A stretch of 64,000 bases of DNA, taken from positions 1,364,001 through 1,428,000 of the forward strand of contig OW818676.1 of the NCBI GenBank assembly GCA_942493235.1, given 5' to 3'. Of the stretch, positions 12,001 to 20,410 are shown one piece after another. The notes below the pieces were generated by a model. The model was not told the DNA's origin, did not search any database, and worked only from the letters and a program-made list of their open reading frames with translations. This DNA is from ENR-C587 sp942493235. Lineage in GTDB: Bacteria > Bacteroidota > Ignavibacteria > Kapaibacteriales > UBA2268. The number at the start of each line of letters is the position of its first letter. Positions within the stretch are counted from its first letter, which is position 1. Made by a program: the position numbers and the translations under genes.

Positions 12001-13996
12001 TGAGACTTGTTCTATGTCATATTATTGGTACTTGCACACAACTAATGGGTTTAATCCTTTTTATATAGACGAAAACGGACAAATTGGTGTAAATCGTGCT
12101 GACAGTAAAATCCATAATTTATTGAGTGCAACTCCTCAGACTTGGTGTAAAAACTTTGCTTGTTTGGAGTTTTATGAAGATTACAAACCCTCATACACAA
12201 TTGAAACCGGAGTATTAGCAGCATCTATTGTAAAAAATAGCAATAACTGGGCAAATATTGCAACCTATAATTTAAAACCCGAGAATTCTACTAATATGTT
12301 TTTAACCGGTGAATATGGTCAATGGAGAGCTAAAGAAAACTATGTTTATAAGGATGTACTCAAAAAAGGGGTTATTGGTACGGATAGAATTTATTCAAAT
12401 GCGGGGATTTTTAGTGATAAGTTTTATTTAATTAATCCTTGGGGTAAATCATTTTACCCTGTTAAAATGACTGAGCATTGGCAAAGAGGTGCATATCTAA
12501 CTAAGTATTCACCTTATGGTTTGCCACTTGAGAGTGTTGATATTTTAAATAATCCAAATAGTGTGCATTACGGTCAACCCGGTTATAATTACATAATAAG
12601 TGTTATAAATTCATCAGGTTCTTATGACTTAATGTATAATGAATATTCAAATATTACTTATGCAAAAGAGTTTGTAAGTTTAGTTGCATCTAATGCGTAT
12701 TTAGAAAACTGTGCATTTCAATCATGGGAATATCAATTAAATATAAGCTCAGATCCTATGGTTTCACTTGGTAAAGATAAGAGTTTAATAACATCGGAAT
12801 TTGCCCATTCCGGCAAGTATTCTCGTAATCTATCTAAACAACCCGAAATAAATGGTAAGATTGCCCCAAAAACAATTAAAGTGTTTAATAATATTGCTTT
12901 ACCCAATAATATGCTAACTACTCTTCCTACTTATTCTGACAGTGACCCTGAAAGAGGAATAATATGTAAGCTTTGGGCAAAAACCAATAAACAACCGCTT
13001 GCAAATCAATTTACTACTCCTAATTGCAATTTAAAACTAATATTAAAAGATGCAAATGCTTATTCATTAGAAAATTATTTTACACCGATAAAGCAAGTTG
13101 GAGAATGGACTTTATATACAGCAGAATTGCTTGATTGGACTAAGATTACTACTTCTGCAGATGTTTATGTGAGTACCACCACTACTACGGACGAAGCTAT
13201 ATATATAGACGATATATTAATTAAACCGAGAAATTCTGGTACTCAGTGTTTTGTTTATGATTATAAAAAGCAAAGAGCTACAGATGTATTAGATGATAAT
13301 CATTTTGCTATGCACTATCAGTATAATTTCGAGGGAAATATAAGCAGAGTAATGAAAGAAACCGAAATTGGTATGAGAACAATAGTTGCTAATTCATATA
13401 ACTCTTTTGTTAAACCAAGGCATGACTTTACCAGAGAATATACTCCGATGGGTAATGTTAATTCTAATATAAATACTAATACCGATAATGATTATTATCC
13501 TCAATTTGAAATGCCATTTTTTAATTTTAACGACGATGAAGAAGAAGGCGATAATGATACTGAAATTAAGCAAACTTTTGATATATTCAATTTTAGTGCA
13601 AGCCCCGATAAACAAACACTTAATATATTTAACACAGACCAATTTAAAGTCCCAGTTTTAGACTCTTTAACTAATATTGAAAAGTTAAAACCAAATACAG
13701 ATGGCATTATAAATGGAATCGAAAACAGCTATAAAAACATAGAATCAAGTATAGATTCAAATGCTACAAAGATTAATAAATCCGTAGATTCATTAGATAA
13801 TCAATCTAAAGAAATCAAAAACAAAATCAAGAAAACAAACATAAAAAATACTATAAAAGAAAATACAATTAATAAAAATACTAAAAATGTTAAAAATTCT
13901 GTAAATGAAGAATATAAAAACCATACTAAAGACTTTAAAAAAGAAAAAAATGATACTTTAAAAACCATACTAAATAATAAACAAAAAACTAAATAA
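6044..13996 (+). CDS. Giant (2650 aa) secreted SpvB/RHS-like protein
   Basis: The N-terminus has a signal peptide ending near residue 29 (FAQTNG). It is followed by the SpvB/RHS-type opening: TGGFSQSIPVITIPGPNG, then LTYQSGA and GFGWTLNAGAIVRQKRG. This start is typical of large Bacteroidota RHS-family proteins. The middle is long and beta-rich with no motif I can name. Near residues 2400-2460 the sequence DYKKQRATDVLDDNHFA and YQYNFEGNISRV matches the conserved late segment of such proteins. The last 200 residues are different: an acidic patch (DDEEEGDND), then an Asn/Lys-rich, probably coiled tail. There is no RHS core, toxin tip or T9SS sorting domain. It may be a shell or scaffold partner for the split RHS protein at 20411; that is inference. 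Confidence 0.75.
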   Translation: MKHKLKLKRISITAVIIGILLNSYMVFAQTNGPVQIEYSKSSGGSGASVNEFTGGFSQSIPVITIPGPNGSDYSMSLTYQSGASPTEPASWVGFGWTLNAGAIVRQKRGFPDDYKDIKVKYWNKTRESILEIRKLALRNERFGKDANMSITQSNGFSNYVGYSQSKSLSVGTSIGSFSGYCDDKGNTVLSYNWSPYSLIRKLMPEKTLLDGAYDLVSLYATNLFSVPYLPTYTAWKMPTSGVLYEGSSTSFIPALRFGNRSEVDLPLCQVGTTITNTLDMERNVNGYFYNGDVASPDVIMDYFVEKDNNLKKSEKFLGIPIPNSDNYFVTGPIGGSFRAVNKKIPYFRPNYIKSHIDNGGWGLTGGIFDDAGIVIPLGVDIKDDYNDLTIEGWNSNQHDEMAKGNYKDSTIFKFYGEMTPLYYNDMKNIDGTVNKEIKQIGIMGALYLTKEIAEKSYIDSLYKNTKTMIDYNTFKAIKNSNYSNNIIYSRYLKENIKTITGISEDLIAEYSIVNPSGTRYNYGLPVFCRNERQISYGINSSCSPQSFDEIGWIEENHVLHMGTTPDRSKVAIGTESNEPYISTYLLTEIYTSDYVDVSGDGPSYDDIGGYTLFNYKRVAGDNIKRDQFANQWQEQNGYRGYAKELDDKWYKWRNPYTGLFYSHNSLSDYQDDIGSFSMGETEIYYLESIETKTHIAYFVTNKTELIVEVNGEQISLNGSGTNRVDCYEANHNEYLASGGFGSAVGDNKLEFLEKIVLLTKDISKLNQYPKSCIFTDLVKTTYFQYDKDYPVWSNQPNSLENKGKLTLKRIWSDNGEIKNYGVSPYEFAYTYNEEDLTDNLKIANELVQTPEFKYSDIDSWGYYQNNGNTRKAFQQDWVNQNPNPTFDPAAWNLKSIILPSGAELRIQFEQNDYNYVQNKRAQILLPINKNFEMDISAWENSIDHTVYQSLLNDFFNNNKLYYHILFGMDYNLPDLYDLKSEYIDGFSDVESIAYSPSEMSLMLSGNFTPYFKSIDFFRNNRRKYFRDFTVTDSYLKKVYSTPFMNSDFVKNKVPYLDLNPYDYATSCQEINETSSYIRIPVPPEIGKKGGGIRVKRMLTIDKFDAATEAGQNKVYGSEYYYIDRNGYTSGVASSEPFGSRHDNALVEYLDRASPDGGFKLFDASQGKMVTWEVKKQNFDEYIGPIGESVLPSPSVGYSNIFVKSIDHIDNSNHITELNGGITEKSFYTSFDYPFDKKYSILSDNHSVIEQFPNKLTFPYEESYAEYQMSQGYSFILNNMNGQIKSINTYKGNFSSTKPYNLSSFINKPTQSSIYNYFPLGSKIPIYNYEQNRLEFDYLGTEVDICVENKSITQTDFKFILDADIEIILTFPFFRYLGVVPHWINSTTKLKTDVTSKVVRYSAILKSVETIQDGVSNIAENIAYDRNTGSPIIVKSNDGFHTLDLQQSMHHDGTYHKLSIPANNVYKELGNKSYNQNLKFSTLNDKYKLYRRVDYNENSGRNTVSLIFDFYQTVDRYAYGPHSYNPTVTNRTDELKDTVKDNCWECFYLNQFTEGDIIKVTPRIDISSDGGNLHQEYYQVKAVQGNMVSLLALGEEKIMPCSKIEVDVYIVKSGRKNRLNESFADIATYGLDKTFTNKSGDYIVPFNMKKEADVNVPLATDPEIQRRTAFVTALNNAVIDTRYWTEGQTGTFSTSGQWNNDFSLLDFKDIDGNKTQINGDDIKFSKINDTRSQSLGLMIEVTKNKNLTKPNANILDYVPPFIESLNAFYTNLFSVKLNRLIPEIDWFNANSYVKNNNLNDPKVFSDPTLADRYQMRKIANTSDIQLIRKRLGYYELSEGKYEINGNLVTGSELISSYPNIIELDLIDDGGQNYVKGEDIFVILDQYTGDVVLSLFMLKFDALPIGVLRTHFNSENPANIHYYFKENGDYYELRRENISYNNSNYFEDDILNTGTFSINYNNKTIDFKIPIRFSTSVDITENITPLPTETCSMSYYWYLHTTNGFNPFYIDENGQIGVNRADSKIHNLLSATPQTWCKNFACLEFYEDYKPSYTIETGVLAASIVKNSNNWANIATYNLKPENSTNMFLTGEYGQWRAKENYVYKDVLKKGVIGTDRIYSNAGIFSDKFYLINPWGKSFYPVKMTEHWQRGAYLTKYSPYGLPLESVDILNNPNSVHYGQPGYNYIISVINSSGSYDLMYNEYSNITYAKEFVSLVASNAYLENCAFQSWEYQLNISSDPMVSLGKDKSLITSEFAHSGKYSRNLSKQPEINGKIAPKTIKVFNNIALPNNMLTTLPTYSDSDPERGIICKLWAKTNKQPLANQFTTPNCNLKLILKDANAYSLENYFTPIKQVGEWTLYTAELLDWTKITTSADVYVSTTTTTDEAIYIDDILIKPRNSGTQCFVYDYKKQRATDVLDDNHFAMHYQYNFEGNISRVMKETEIGMRTIVANSYNSFVKPRHDFTREYTPMGNVNSNINTNTDNDYYPQFEMPFFNFNDDEEEGDNDTEIKQTFDIFNFSASPDKQTLNIFNTDQFKVPVLDSLTNIEKLKPNTDGIINGIENSYKNIESSIDSNATKINKSVDSLDNQSKEIKNKIKKTNIKNTIKENTINKNTKNVKNSVNEEYKNHTKDFKKEKNDTLKTILNNKQKTK

Positions 13997-14025
13997 GTTG
14001 TTTTTTTTTAAAAAGGAGTACAAAG

Positions 14026-15210
14026 ATGAGTTTAAGAATTAAGAACATAATATTATTTGCAGTATTAATGATATTTGCATCTAATATTGAGCTAAAATCA
14101 CAAGATATTCAATTTGGCACTGTCGCTGAATTATCAACTTTTATAGGTGAACCCTATAATAAGTTTATAAGTTTAGCAGAAATTGGTCCCTGCTCTGTTG
14201 AGGGATTACAATCCAACTGTATTTGGCAACCATTTGTATGCAAAGATATTAGTATTGGTTTGTGTAAATACAATTTAGGTCAACAAAATGGTTTGGATCT
14301 CAAAATAATTGTATCCGGATACTATGTGATATGTAATGGTAATTTTTATATTGAAATAGTAGATGTAATACCTCAATGTGAAGATGATGAAGATTATGAC
14401 TGTAGTCAAGAATTAATAATAAGTAAAACTTTAATGGCGAATATGATAAAAGCTGCACAATTAGAAGTAATAAAAATTATGGCAAACAGCAGTAAAATAA
14501 AACAAGCCGGAGTTAAATTTACAATGCCAACTGACGAAGTAGTACATTATAATATGCAGGCAAAGACTTGTTGGAAATCCGAACCAATTGCTTATAAAGA
14601 ACCTGATTTTCCTGGTAAGTGGGCATATTTAGAAGAATGTCCGGAGATTGATTTTAAAATTAATGCCAATGAATCCAAAAAAGAAAACTATTTACAAAAT
14701 ATCGGATGGGATGATCCTGCTTACAGATGCTTAGGACGTATAAAGCCTTGTGATTTCAGTGCTTGCTGTATAACGGAATATAATATTATCTGGACTAATA
14801 ATGATGGTCATGGGAATAGAATGGAATCAATGCAATATACAGGCACAACAAACAGCTCAACAGTAATTTGTGAAAATATTCCGCTTTCAACAGCTTGTAA
14901 AACAATTTGTGATGATTTGAAATTGCCTAATATAGATAGCCAAGGAGTAGCCGGCTTATCATGCGGAATTAATCCAAATCCAAATAGCGGAGTGATGACA
15001 TTAATGCTAAATACAAGTATAAACGGGCAGCTCTTGCTAAATGTAACAGATGTAAATGGTAATATAGTATTTCAGAAGTATTTTATCAAAACAACAGAGC
15101 AGTATAGTTTAGACTTTGAAATACTCGGAATAATAAACGGTAATTATTATTATAATATACTACAAAATGATATTTCTATTGTGCAAGGTGGATTTACAGT
15201 GCAAAAGTAA
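14026..15210 (+). CDS. Cys-rich secreted protein with T9SS-type sorting tail
   Basis: 394 residues with a signal peptide (MSLRIKNIILFAVLMIFAS). The start is supported by AAGGAG 10 bp upstream, and the N-terminus resembles that of the RHS protein at 20411 (MSLRMK). The mature part is rich in cysteine (more than 20), suggesting disulfides outside the cell. The last 75 residues (CGINPNPNSGVMTLML, later NGNYYYNI and GGFTVQK) form a Por secretion-system tail. It follows the giant gene by 29 bp and is probably in its operon. The body matches no family I know; an adhesin or accessory role is only a guess. Confidence 0.7.
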   Translation: MSLRIKNIILFAVLMIFASNIELKSQDIQFGTVAELSTFIGEPYNKFISLAEIGPCSVEGLQSNCIWQPFVCKDISIGLCKYNLGQQNGLDLKIIVSGYYVICNGNFYIEIVDVIPQCEDDEDYDCSQELIISKTLMANMIKAAQLEVIKIMANSSKIKQAGVKFTMPTDEVVHYNMQAKTCWKSEPIAYKEPDFPGKWAYLEECPEIDFKINANESKKENYLQNIGWDDPAYRCLGRIKPCDFSACCITEYNIIWTNNDGHGNRMESMQYTGTTNSSTVICENIPLSTACKTICDDLKLPNIDSQGVAGLSCGINPNPNSGVMTLMLNTSINGQLLLNVTDVNGNIVFQKYFIKTTEQYSLDFEILGIINGNYYYNILQNDISIVQGGFTVQK

Positions 15211-15244
15211 ATTAATTAGTTAATTAAATGTAAAATCGAGTTAA

Positions 15245-15373
15245 GAGGCTGTCTAAAATGTTATCATTCTGGACGAAGTAAAGAATCCAGACAAAGCTAA
15301 ATGTTGATAATTCTTGATTCTTCGTTACACTCAGAATTACGATATTAAAATATTATTAATTTTAGACAGCCTC
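15245..15373. repeat. MITE-like hairpin element, copy 1 (129 bp)
   Basis: Starts with GAGGCTGTCTAAAA and ends with the complementary TTTTAGACAGCCTC. Inside, a second inverted pair (CATTCTGGACGAAGTAAAGA / TCTTCGTTACACTCAGAAT type) makes the whole unit fold. Copies 2 and 3 lie at 43326-43460 and 48367-48496. It sits between two secreted-protein genes and codes for nothing. Confidence 0.8.
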
Positions 15374-15399
15374 TATTAAAAAATAAAGGTGATAATTCT

Positions 15400-16890
15400 A
15401 TGAAGAAAATATTTATACTATTTATATTAATAACAAGCACTATGAGCTTATACAGCGGGTATTGGCAGATAGATATGAGACGTCTTGTTTATACCGGCGG
15501 TTTTAGTAGCGATTGGGGAGGGGCAGTAGCTTATGGAGACAGCATATTCTACTTTATGGAAAAACCTATGTATGAAGATACAATAAAAAACAAAACCTAT
15601 CCCGGTTCAATAAGCTGGCGGACATTAGACGCAGGCAAGACATTTAATCCCTTTGTAGGCCACATAACAAATTGTCCATGGTATGAATGTCCGGATATAT
15701 TAGATACAAAAAGTTTGATAAGTCATAACCGTAAAATTGTAATGCTTGATAAAGGATTAATGTATTGGGTAGGAATTAATAATTCCTTTTTTAAAACAAC
15801 GGATGCCGGAGAGAGTTGGACCTTAGTAAAGTTTTTTACACATCAAGAATATGATAGAAGAGATTTTGTAGATTTTGATATGGAATCAAATGGTTTCGGG
15901 GCATTTATGTATAATAGTATAAATGCATCTCAACCTGATGAATATATAGAAATTGAGGATTCAATAGTAATAAGCACAGATGATTGGAAGACAGCTAAAT
16001 GGGCAAAAGTATCTAACACTATTAAGGATTTAATTCCTGTAAGTTTATGTATAGCTGATACTACAACTATATATGCAAATATGAGAAAGTGGAACAATTC
16101 AGAAAAAATGTCTTGGTCAGTAATCTGTAAATCTACTGATAAAGGCGAGAATTGGGAAAATATAGAAATGGGTAAAAAATATTTCCATACTATTCATTTT
16201 ATAAATAAAGATACGGGTTGGGCAGGAGGTTATGGATATGACGCAACGAATGGACAGTATCCTACTGTAATTTATAAAACTACAGACGGAGCCAAGACTT
16301 GGAAAAAGCAACTGTCAGCTACTCATAAACATAATGGTATAATGAAAATTCTATTTGGAAGTGAAAAAGACGGATTTGCCTTAGGATATAGCGATTTAGA
16401 TGAAAATATACCCGATAGTACCGATGTAATTGTTTATCATACTAAAGATGGTGGAGAGAATTGGGTAAGAGAAAAACCTGATTCATTAAATTATAAAATT
16501 GGTTTCGCATTTGATTTGGCAGTCGGTTCTCCCCAAAATGCCTATATAATAGTGGGATGGTTTTTATTCAAGTACATACCTGATGAAGATCTTGGTATTA
16601 CAGAAGAAGCACTTCCGCCAATGCCTGAGGAGTTAAAATTCTATCCAAATCCGATAGCTAAAACCGAAACCGGAATATTGGATTTAGGCAATACTTATGG
16701 TGAAACAATTTCAAATGTATGCTTATATAATTACAGTGGAACTCAAATAAATGATAATCTGAAATATAGTCTCGACAAAGACAACAAGCTAAGCTTTAAT
16801 TTAAGTTCCGGAATATCAAGTGGGACATATATCTTAGCTATTCAGCTGGGAATAAACAGAATTAAATATTGCAAAATTGTGGTGAAGTAA
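15400..16890 (+). CDS. BNR/YCF48-like beta-propeller protein with T9SS tail, copy 1
   Basis: 496 residues with a signal peptide (MKKIFILFILITSTMSLYSG). Asp-box/BNR motifs recur: TLDAGKTF, TTDAGESW, STDKGENW, TTDGAKTW and TKDGGENW, typical of YCF48- or sialidase-like propellers that bind ligands or carbohydrate outside the cell. A T9SS type A tail begins near residue 410 (ELKFYPNPIAK) and ends in lysine-rich CKIVVK. The start is set by AAAGGTGATAATTCTATG, shared exactly with the second copy. The paralogue at 17821 is almost identical. I see no sialidase catalytic set, so an enzymatic role is not claimed. Confidence 0.82.
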   Translation: MKKIFILFILITSTMSLYSGYWQIDMRRLVYTGGFSSDWGGAVAYGDSIFYFMEKPMYEDTIKNKTYPGSISWRTLDAGKTFNPFVGHITNCPWYECPDILDTKSLISHNRKIVMLDKGLMYWVGINNSFFKTTDAGESWTLVKFFTHQEYDRRDFVDFDMESNGFGAFMYNSINASQPDEYIEIEDSIVISTDDWKTAKWAKVSNTIKDLIPVSLCIADTTTIYANMRKWNNSEKMSWSVICKSTDKGENWENIEMGKKYFHTIHFINKDTGWAGGYGYDATNGQYPTVIYKTTDGAKTWKKQLSATHKHNGIMKILFGSEKDGFALGYSDLDENIPDSTDVIVYHTKDGGENWVREKPDSLNYKIGFAFDLAVGSPQNAYIIVGWFLFKYIPDEDLGITEEALPPMPEELKFYPNPIAKTETGILDLGNTYGETISNVCLYNYSGTQINDNLKYSLDKDNKLSFNLSSGISSGTYILAIQLGINRIKYCKIVVK

Positions 16891-17790
16891 AGTAGTTATA
16901 AAGTTTATAAAGTTGAAAGTTATAAAGTTATAAAGTTGAAAGTTATAAAGTTATAAAGTTGATAAAGTTAGGAAGTTAGGAAGTAGGAAGTAGGAAGTAG
17001 GAAGTAGATCGACTCTTTTCTTCCAACATCGTTAGATGTTGAACATCGGTAGAAAGAAAGTTTATAAAGTAAGAAGTAGATCGACTCTTTTCTTCCAACA
17101 TCGTTAGATGTTGAACATCGGTAATAAAGGCGTTGAGCACCTATTCTTCAAATTCCCCTCCAATGGAGGGGTGGCATAGCGAAGCGATGACGGGGTGGTT
17201 CTTTTTTTTGGGTATAGGGGTTCGGATTTGGCAATTAGGAATTAGAAATTTTGGTTGGTATCAATTCTTTTCTTCCAACAGCGTTAGCTGTTGAATATTG
17301 GTAGAAAGAAAGTTTTTAAGTAAGAAGTAGATCGACTCTTTTCTTCTAACATCGTTAGATGTTGAATATTGGTAGTAAGAAAGTTATAAAGTAGGAAGTA
17401 GATCGACTCTTTTCTTCCAACATCGTTAGATGTTGAACATCGGTAATAAAGGCGTTTAGCATCTATTCTTCAAATTCCCCTCCAATGGAGGGGTGGCATC
17501 GCGAAGCGATGACGGGGTGGTTCTTTTTTGGGTATAAGGTTTCGGATTTGGCAATTAGGAATTAGAAATTTTGGTTGGTATCAATTCTTTTCTTCCAACA
17601 GCGTTAGCTGTTGAATATTGGTAGAAAGAAAGTTTATAAAGTTATAAAGTTGATAAAGTAAGAAAGAGTGGATTTTCTTTTCGTAATTCGTATTTGATGA
17701 TTTGAAATTGAAGAAAGCCTCTCTCCGCTGGGCAGGAAGAGGAAGATAATTGGTTTATAAGGAGATATTCAATATCTAAGCGATATGGGA
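16891..17790. repeat. Mosaic intergenic repeat block 1
   Basis: 900 bp without a gene. It begins with GTTATAAAGTT(GAAA) short tandem repeats, then about 250-330 bp composite units. Stem-loops of the CAACATC-GTTA-GATGTTG or CAACAGC-GTTA-GCTGTTG type appear about six times, and the AATTCCCCTCC...GGGGTGG box twice (17151-17200 and 17473-17522). The end, from about 17640 (CTCCGCTGGGCAGGAAGAGG, GCGATATGGGACAACT), is repeated before the RHS gene at 20190-20357, marking the end of the duplicated unit. Confidence 0.9.
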
Positions 17791-17820
17791 CAACTATTAA
17801 AAAATAAAGGTGATAATTCT

Positions 17821-19311
17821 ATGAAGAAAATATTTATACTATTTATATTAATAACAAGCACTATGAGCTTATACAGCGGGTATTGGCAGATAGATATGAG
17901 ACGTCTTGTTTATACAGGTGGTTTTAGTAGGTCATGGGGCGGTGCAGTAGCTTATGGAGACAGCATATTCTACTTTATGGAAAAACCTATGTATGAAGAT
18001 ACAATAAAAAACAAAACTTATCCCGGTTCAATAAGCTGGCGGACATTAGACGCAGGCAAGACATTTAATCCCTTTGTAGGCCACATAACAAATTGTCCTT
18101 GGTATGAATGTCCCGATATATTAGATACAAAAAGTTTGATAACTGATAACCGTAAAATTGTAATGCTTGATAAAGGATTAATGTATTGGGTAGGAATTAA
18201 TAATTCCTTTTTTAAAACAACGGATGCCGGTGAGAGCTGGACAATGGTAAAGTTTTTTACTCATTATGAGTATGAGGGCAGAGATTTTGTAGATTTTGAT
18301 ATGAAATCAAATGGTTTCGGGGCATTTATGTTTAATAGTGTAAATCAAGATCAACCTGATGAATATATTAAAATCAAGGATTCGATAGTAATAAGCACTG
18401 ATGATTGGAAGACAGCCAAATGGGCAAAAGTATCTAATACTCTTAATGTGTTAAAACCCATAAGTTTAAGTATAGCTGATACTACAACTATATATGCAAA
18501 TATGATAAAATGGAATGCTTCTGAACAGATGTCTTGGTCAGTAATCTGTAAATCTACAGATAAAGGCGAGAATTGGGAAAATATAGAAATGGGTAAAAAA
18601 TATTTTCATACTATTCATTTTATAAATAAAGATACGGGTTGGGCTGGAGGTTATGGATATGATGCAACGAATGGACAGTATCCTACTGTAATTTACAAAA
18701 CTACAGACGGAGCCAAGACTTGGAAAAAGCAACTGTCAGCTACTCATAAACATAATGGTATAATGAAAATTCTATTTGGAAGTGAAAAAGACGGATTTGC
18801 CTTAGGATATAGCGATTTAGATGAAAACATACCCGATAGTACCGATGTAATTGTTTATCATACTAAAGATGGTGGAGAGAATTGGGTAAGAGAAAAACCT
18901 GATTCATTAAATTATAAAATTGGTTTCGCAATTGATTTGGCAGTCGGTTCTCCCAAAAATGCCTATATAATAGTGGGATGGTTTTTATTCAAGTACATAC
19001 CTGATGAAGATCTTGCTATTACAGAAGAAGTACTTCCACCCATGCCTGAGGAGTTAAAATTCTATCCAAATCCGATAGCTAAAACAGAAACCGGAATATT
19101 GGATTTAGGCAATACTTATGGCGAGACAATTTCAAATGTATGCTTATATAATTACGGTGGAACTCAAATAAATGATAGACTGAAATATAGTATAGACAAA
19201 GACAACAAGCTCAGCTTTAATTTAAGTTCCGGAATATCAAGTGGGACATATATCTTAGCTATTCAGCTGGGAATAAACAGAATTAAATATTGCAAAATTG
19301 TGGTGAAGTAA
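17821..19311 (+). CDS. BNR/YCF48-like beta-propeller protein with T9SS tail, copy 2
   Basis: Tandem paralogue of the gene at 15400, with the same 496-residue length, signal peptide, Asp boxes and T9SS tail. An in-frame ATG at 17785 would add 12 residues, but the start at 17821 matches copy 1, including its 20-odd bases of leader. Differences cluster around the first propeller blades (SDWGG versus RSWGG) and residues 145-240 (for example KDLIPVSLC versus NVLKPISLS). The segment from about residue 240 to 370 is nearly unchanged, which suggests gene conversion or recent duplication with local selection. The gene and its downstream repeats form a 2.4-2.6 kb tandem unit. Confidence 0.82.
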   Translation: MKKIFILFILITSTMSLYSGYWQIDMRRLVYTGGFSRSWGGAVAYGDSIFYFMEKPMYEDTIKNKTYPGSISWRTLDAGKTFNPFVGHITNCPWYECPDILDTKSLITDNRKIVMLDKGLMYWVGINNSFFKTTDAGESWTMVKFFTHYEYEGRDFVDFDMKSNGFGAFMFNSVNQDQPDEYIKIKDSIVISTDDWKTAKWAKVSNTLNVLKPISLSIADTTTIYANMIKWNASEQMSWSVICKSTDKGENWENIEMGKKYFHTIHFINKDTGWAGGYGYDATNGQYPTVIYKTTDGAKTWKKQLSATHKHNGIMKILFGSEKDGFALGYSDLDENIPDSTDVIVYHTKDGGENWVREKPDSLNYKIGFAIDLAVGSPKNAYIIVGWFLFKYIPDEDLAITEEVLPPMPEELKFYPNPIAKTETGILDLGNTYGETISNVCLYNYGGTQINDRLKYSIDKDNKLSFNLSSGISSGTYILAIQLGINRIKYCKIVVK

Positions 19312-20357
19312 AGTAGTTATAAAGTTTATAAAGTTGAAAGTTATAAAGTTATAAAGTTGATAAAGTAAGAAGTAGATCGACTCTTTTCTTCCAACATCGT
19401 TAGATGTTGAACATTTGTAGAAAGAAAGTTTATAAAGTAAGATGTAGATCGACTCTTTTCTTCCAACATCGTTAGATGTTGAACATCGGTAATAAAGGCG
19501 TTTAGCATCTATTCTTCAAATTCCCCTCCAATGGAGGGGTGGCATCGCGAAGCGATGACGGGGTGGTTCTTTTTTTGGGGATAGGGGTTCGGATTTGGCA
19601 ATTAGGAATTAGAAATTTTGGTTGGTATCAATTCTTCTCTTACAACAGCGTTAGCTGTTGAATATTGGTAGAAAGAAAGTTTTTAAGTAAGAAGTAGATC
19701 GACTCTTTTCTTCCAACATCGTTAGATGTTGAACATCGGTAATAAAGGCGTTTAGCATCTATTCTTCAAATTCCCCTCCAATGGAGGGGTGGCATCGCGA
19801 AGCGATGACGGGGTGGTTCTTTTTTTTGGTATAGGGGTTAGGATTTGGCAATTAGGAATTAGAAATTTTGGTTGGTATCAATTCTTCTCTTACAACAGCG
19901 TTAGCTGTTGAATATTGGTAGAAAGAAAGTTATAAAGTTTATAAAGTAGGAACTATATCGACTCTTTTCTTCCAACATCGTTAGATGTTGAACATCGGTA
20001 ATAAAGGCGTTTAGCATCTATTCTTCAAATTCCCCTCCAATGGAGGGGTGGCATTGCGAAGCGATGACGGGGTGGTTCTTTTTTTGGGTATAGGGGTTCG
20101 GATTTGGCAATTAGGAATTAGAAATTTTGGTTGGTATCAATTCTTCTCTTACAACAGCGTTAGCTGTTGAATATTGGTAGAAAGAAAGTTTATAAAGTTG
20201 AAAGTTATAAAGTTATAAAGTTTATAAAGTAAGGAAGAGTGGATTTTCTTTTCGTAATTGATAATTTGAAATTGAAGAAAGCCTTGCTCCGCTGGGCAGG
20301 AAGAGGAAGATAATTGGTATATAAAAAGATATTCCATATCTAAGCGATATGGGACAA
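19312..20357. repeat. Mosaic intergenic repeat block 2
   Basis: Over 1 kb without a gene, built from the same parts as block 1 but with one more unit. The AATTCCCCTCC box occurs at 19519-19568, 19769-19818 and 20028-20077, and about seven CAACA(G/T)C stem-loops are present. The unit of about 250 bp repeats three times with few changes. The block ends with the same GCGATATGGGACAACT segment as block 1, 55 bp before the RHS gene. Confidence 0.9.
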
Positions 20358-20410
20358 CTTGAAAATAAAAATCTCAAAATAATGTTGACAAAGACAATTA
20401 GGAAAATATT

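Noticed and set aside
16980..20200. Possible CRISPR array in the repeat blocks
   Set aside because: The units are of about 250 bp with the interior also repeated; no short repeats with unique spacers and no cas genes.
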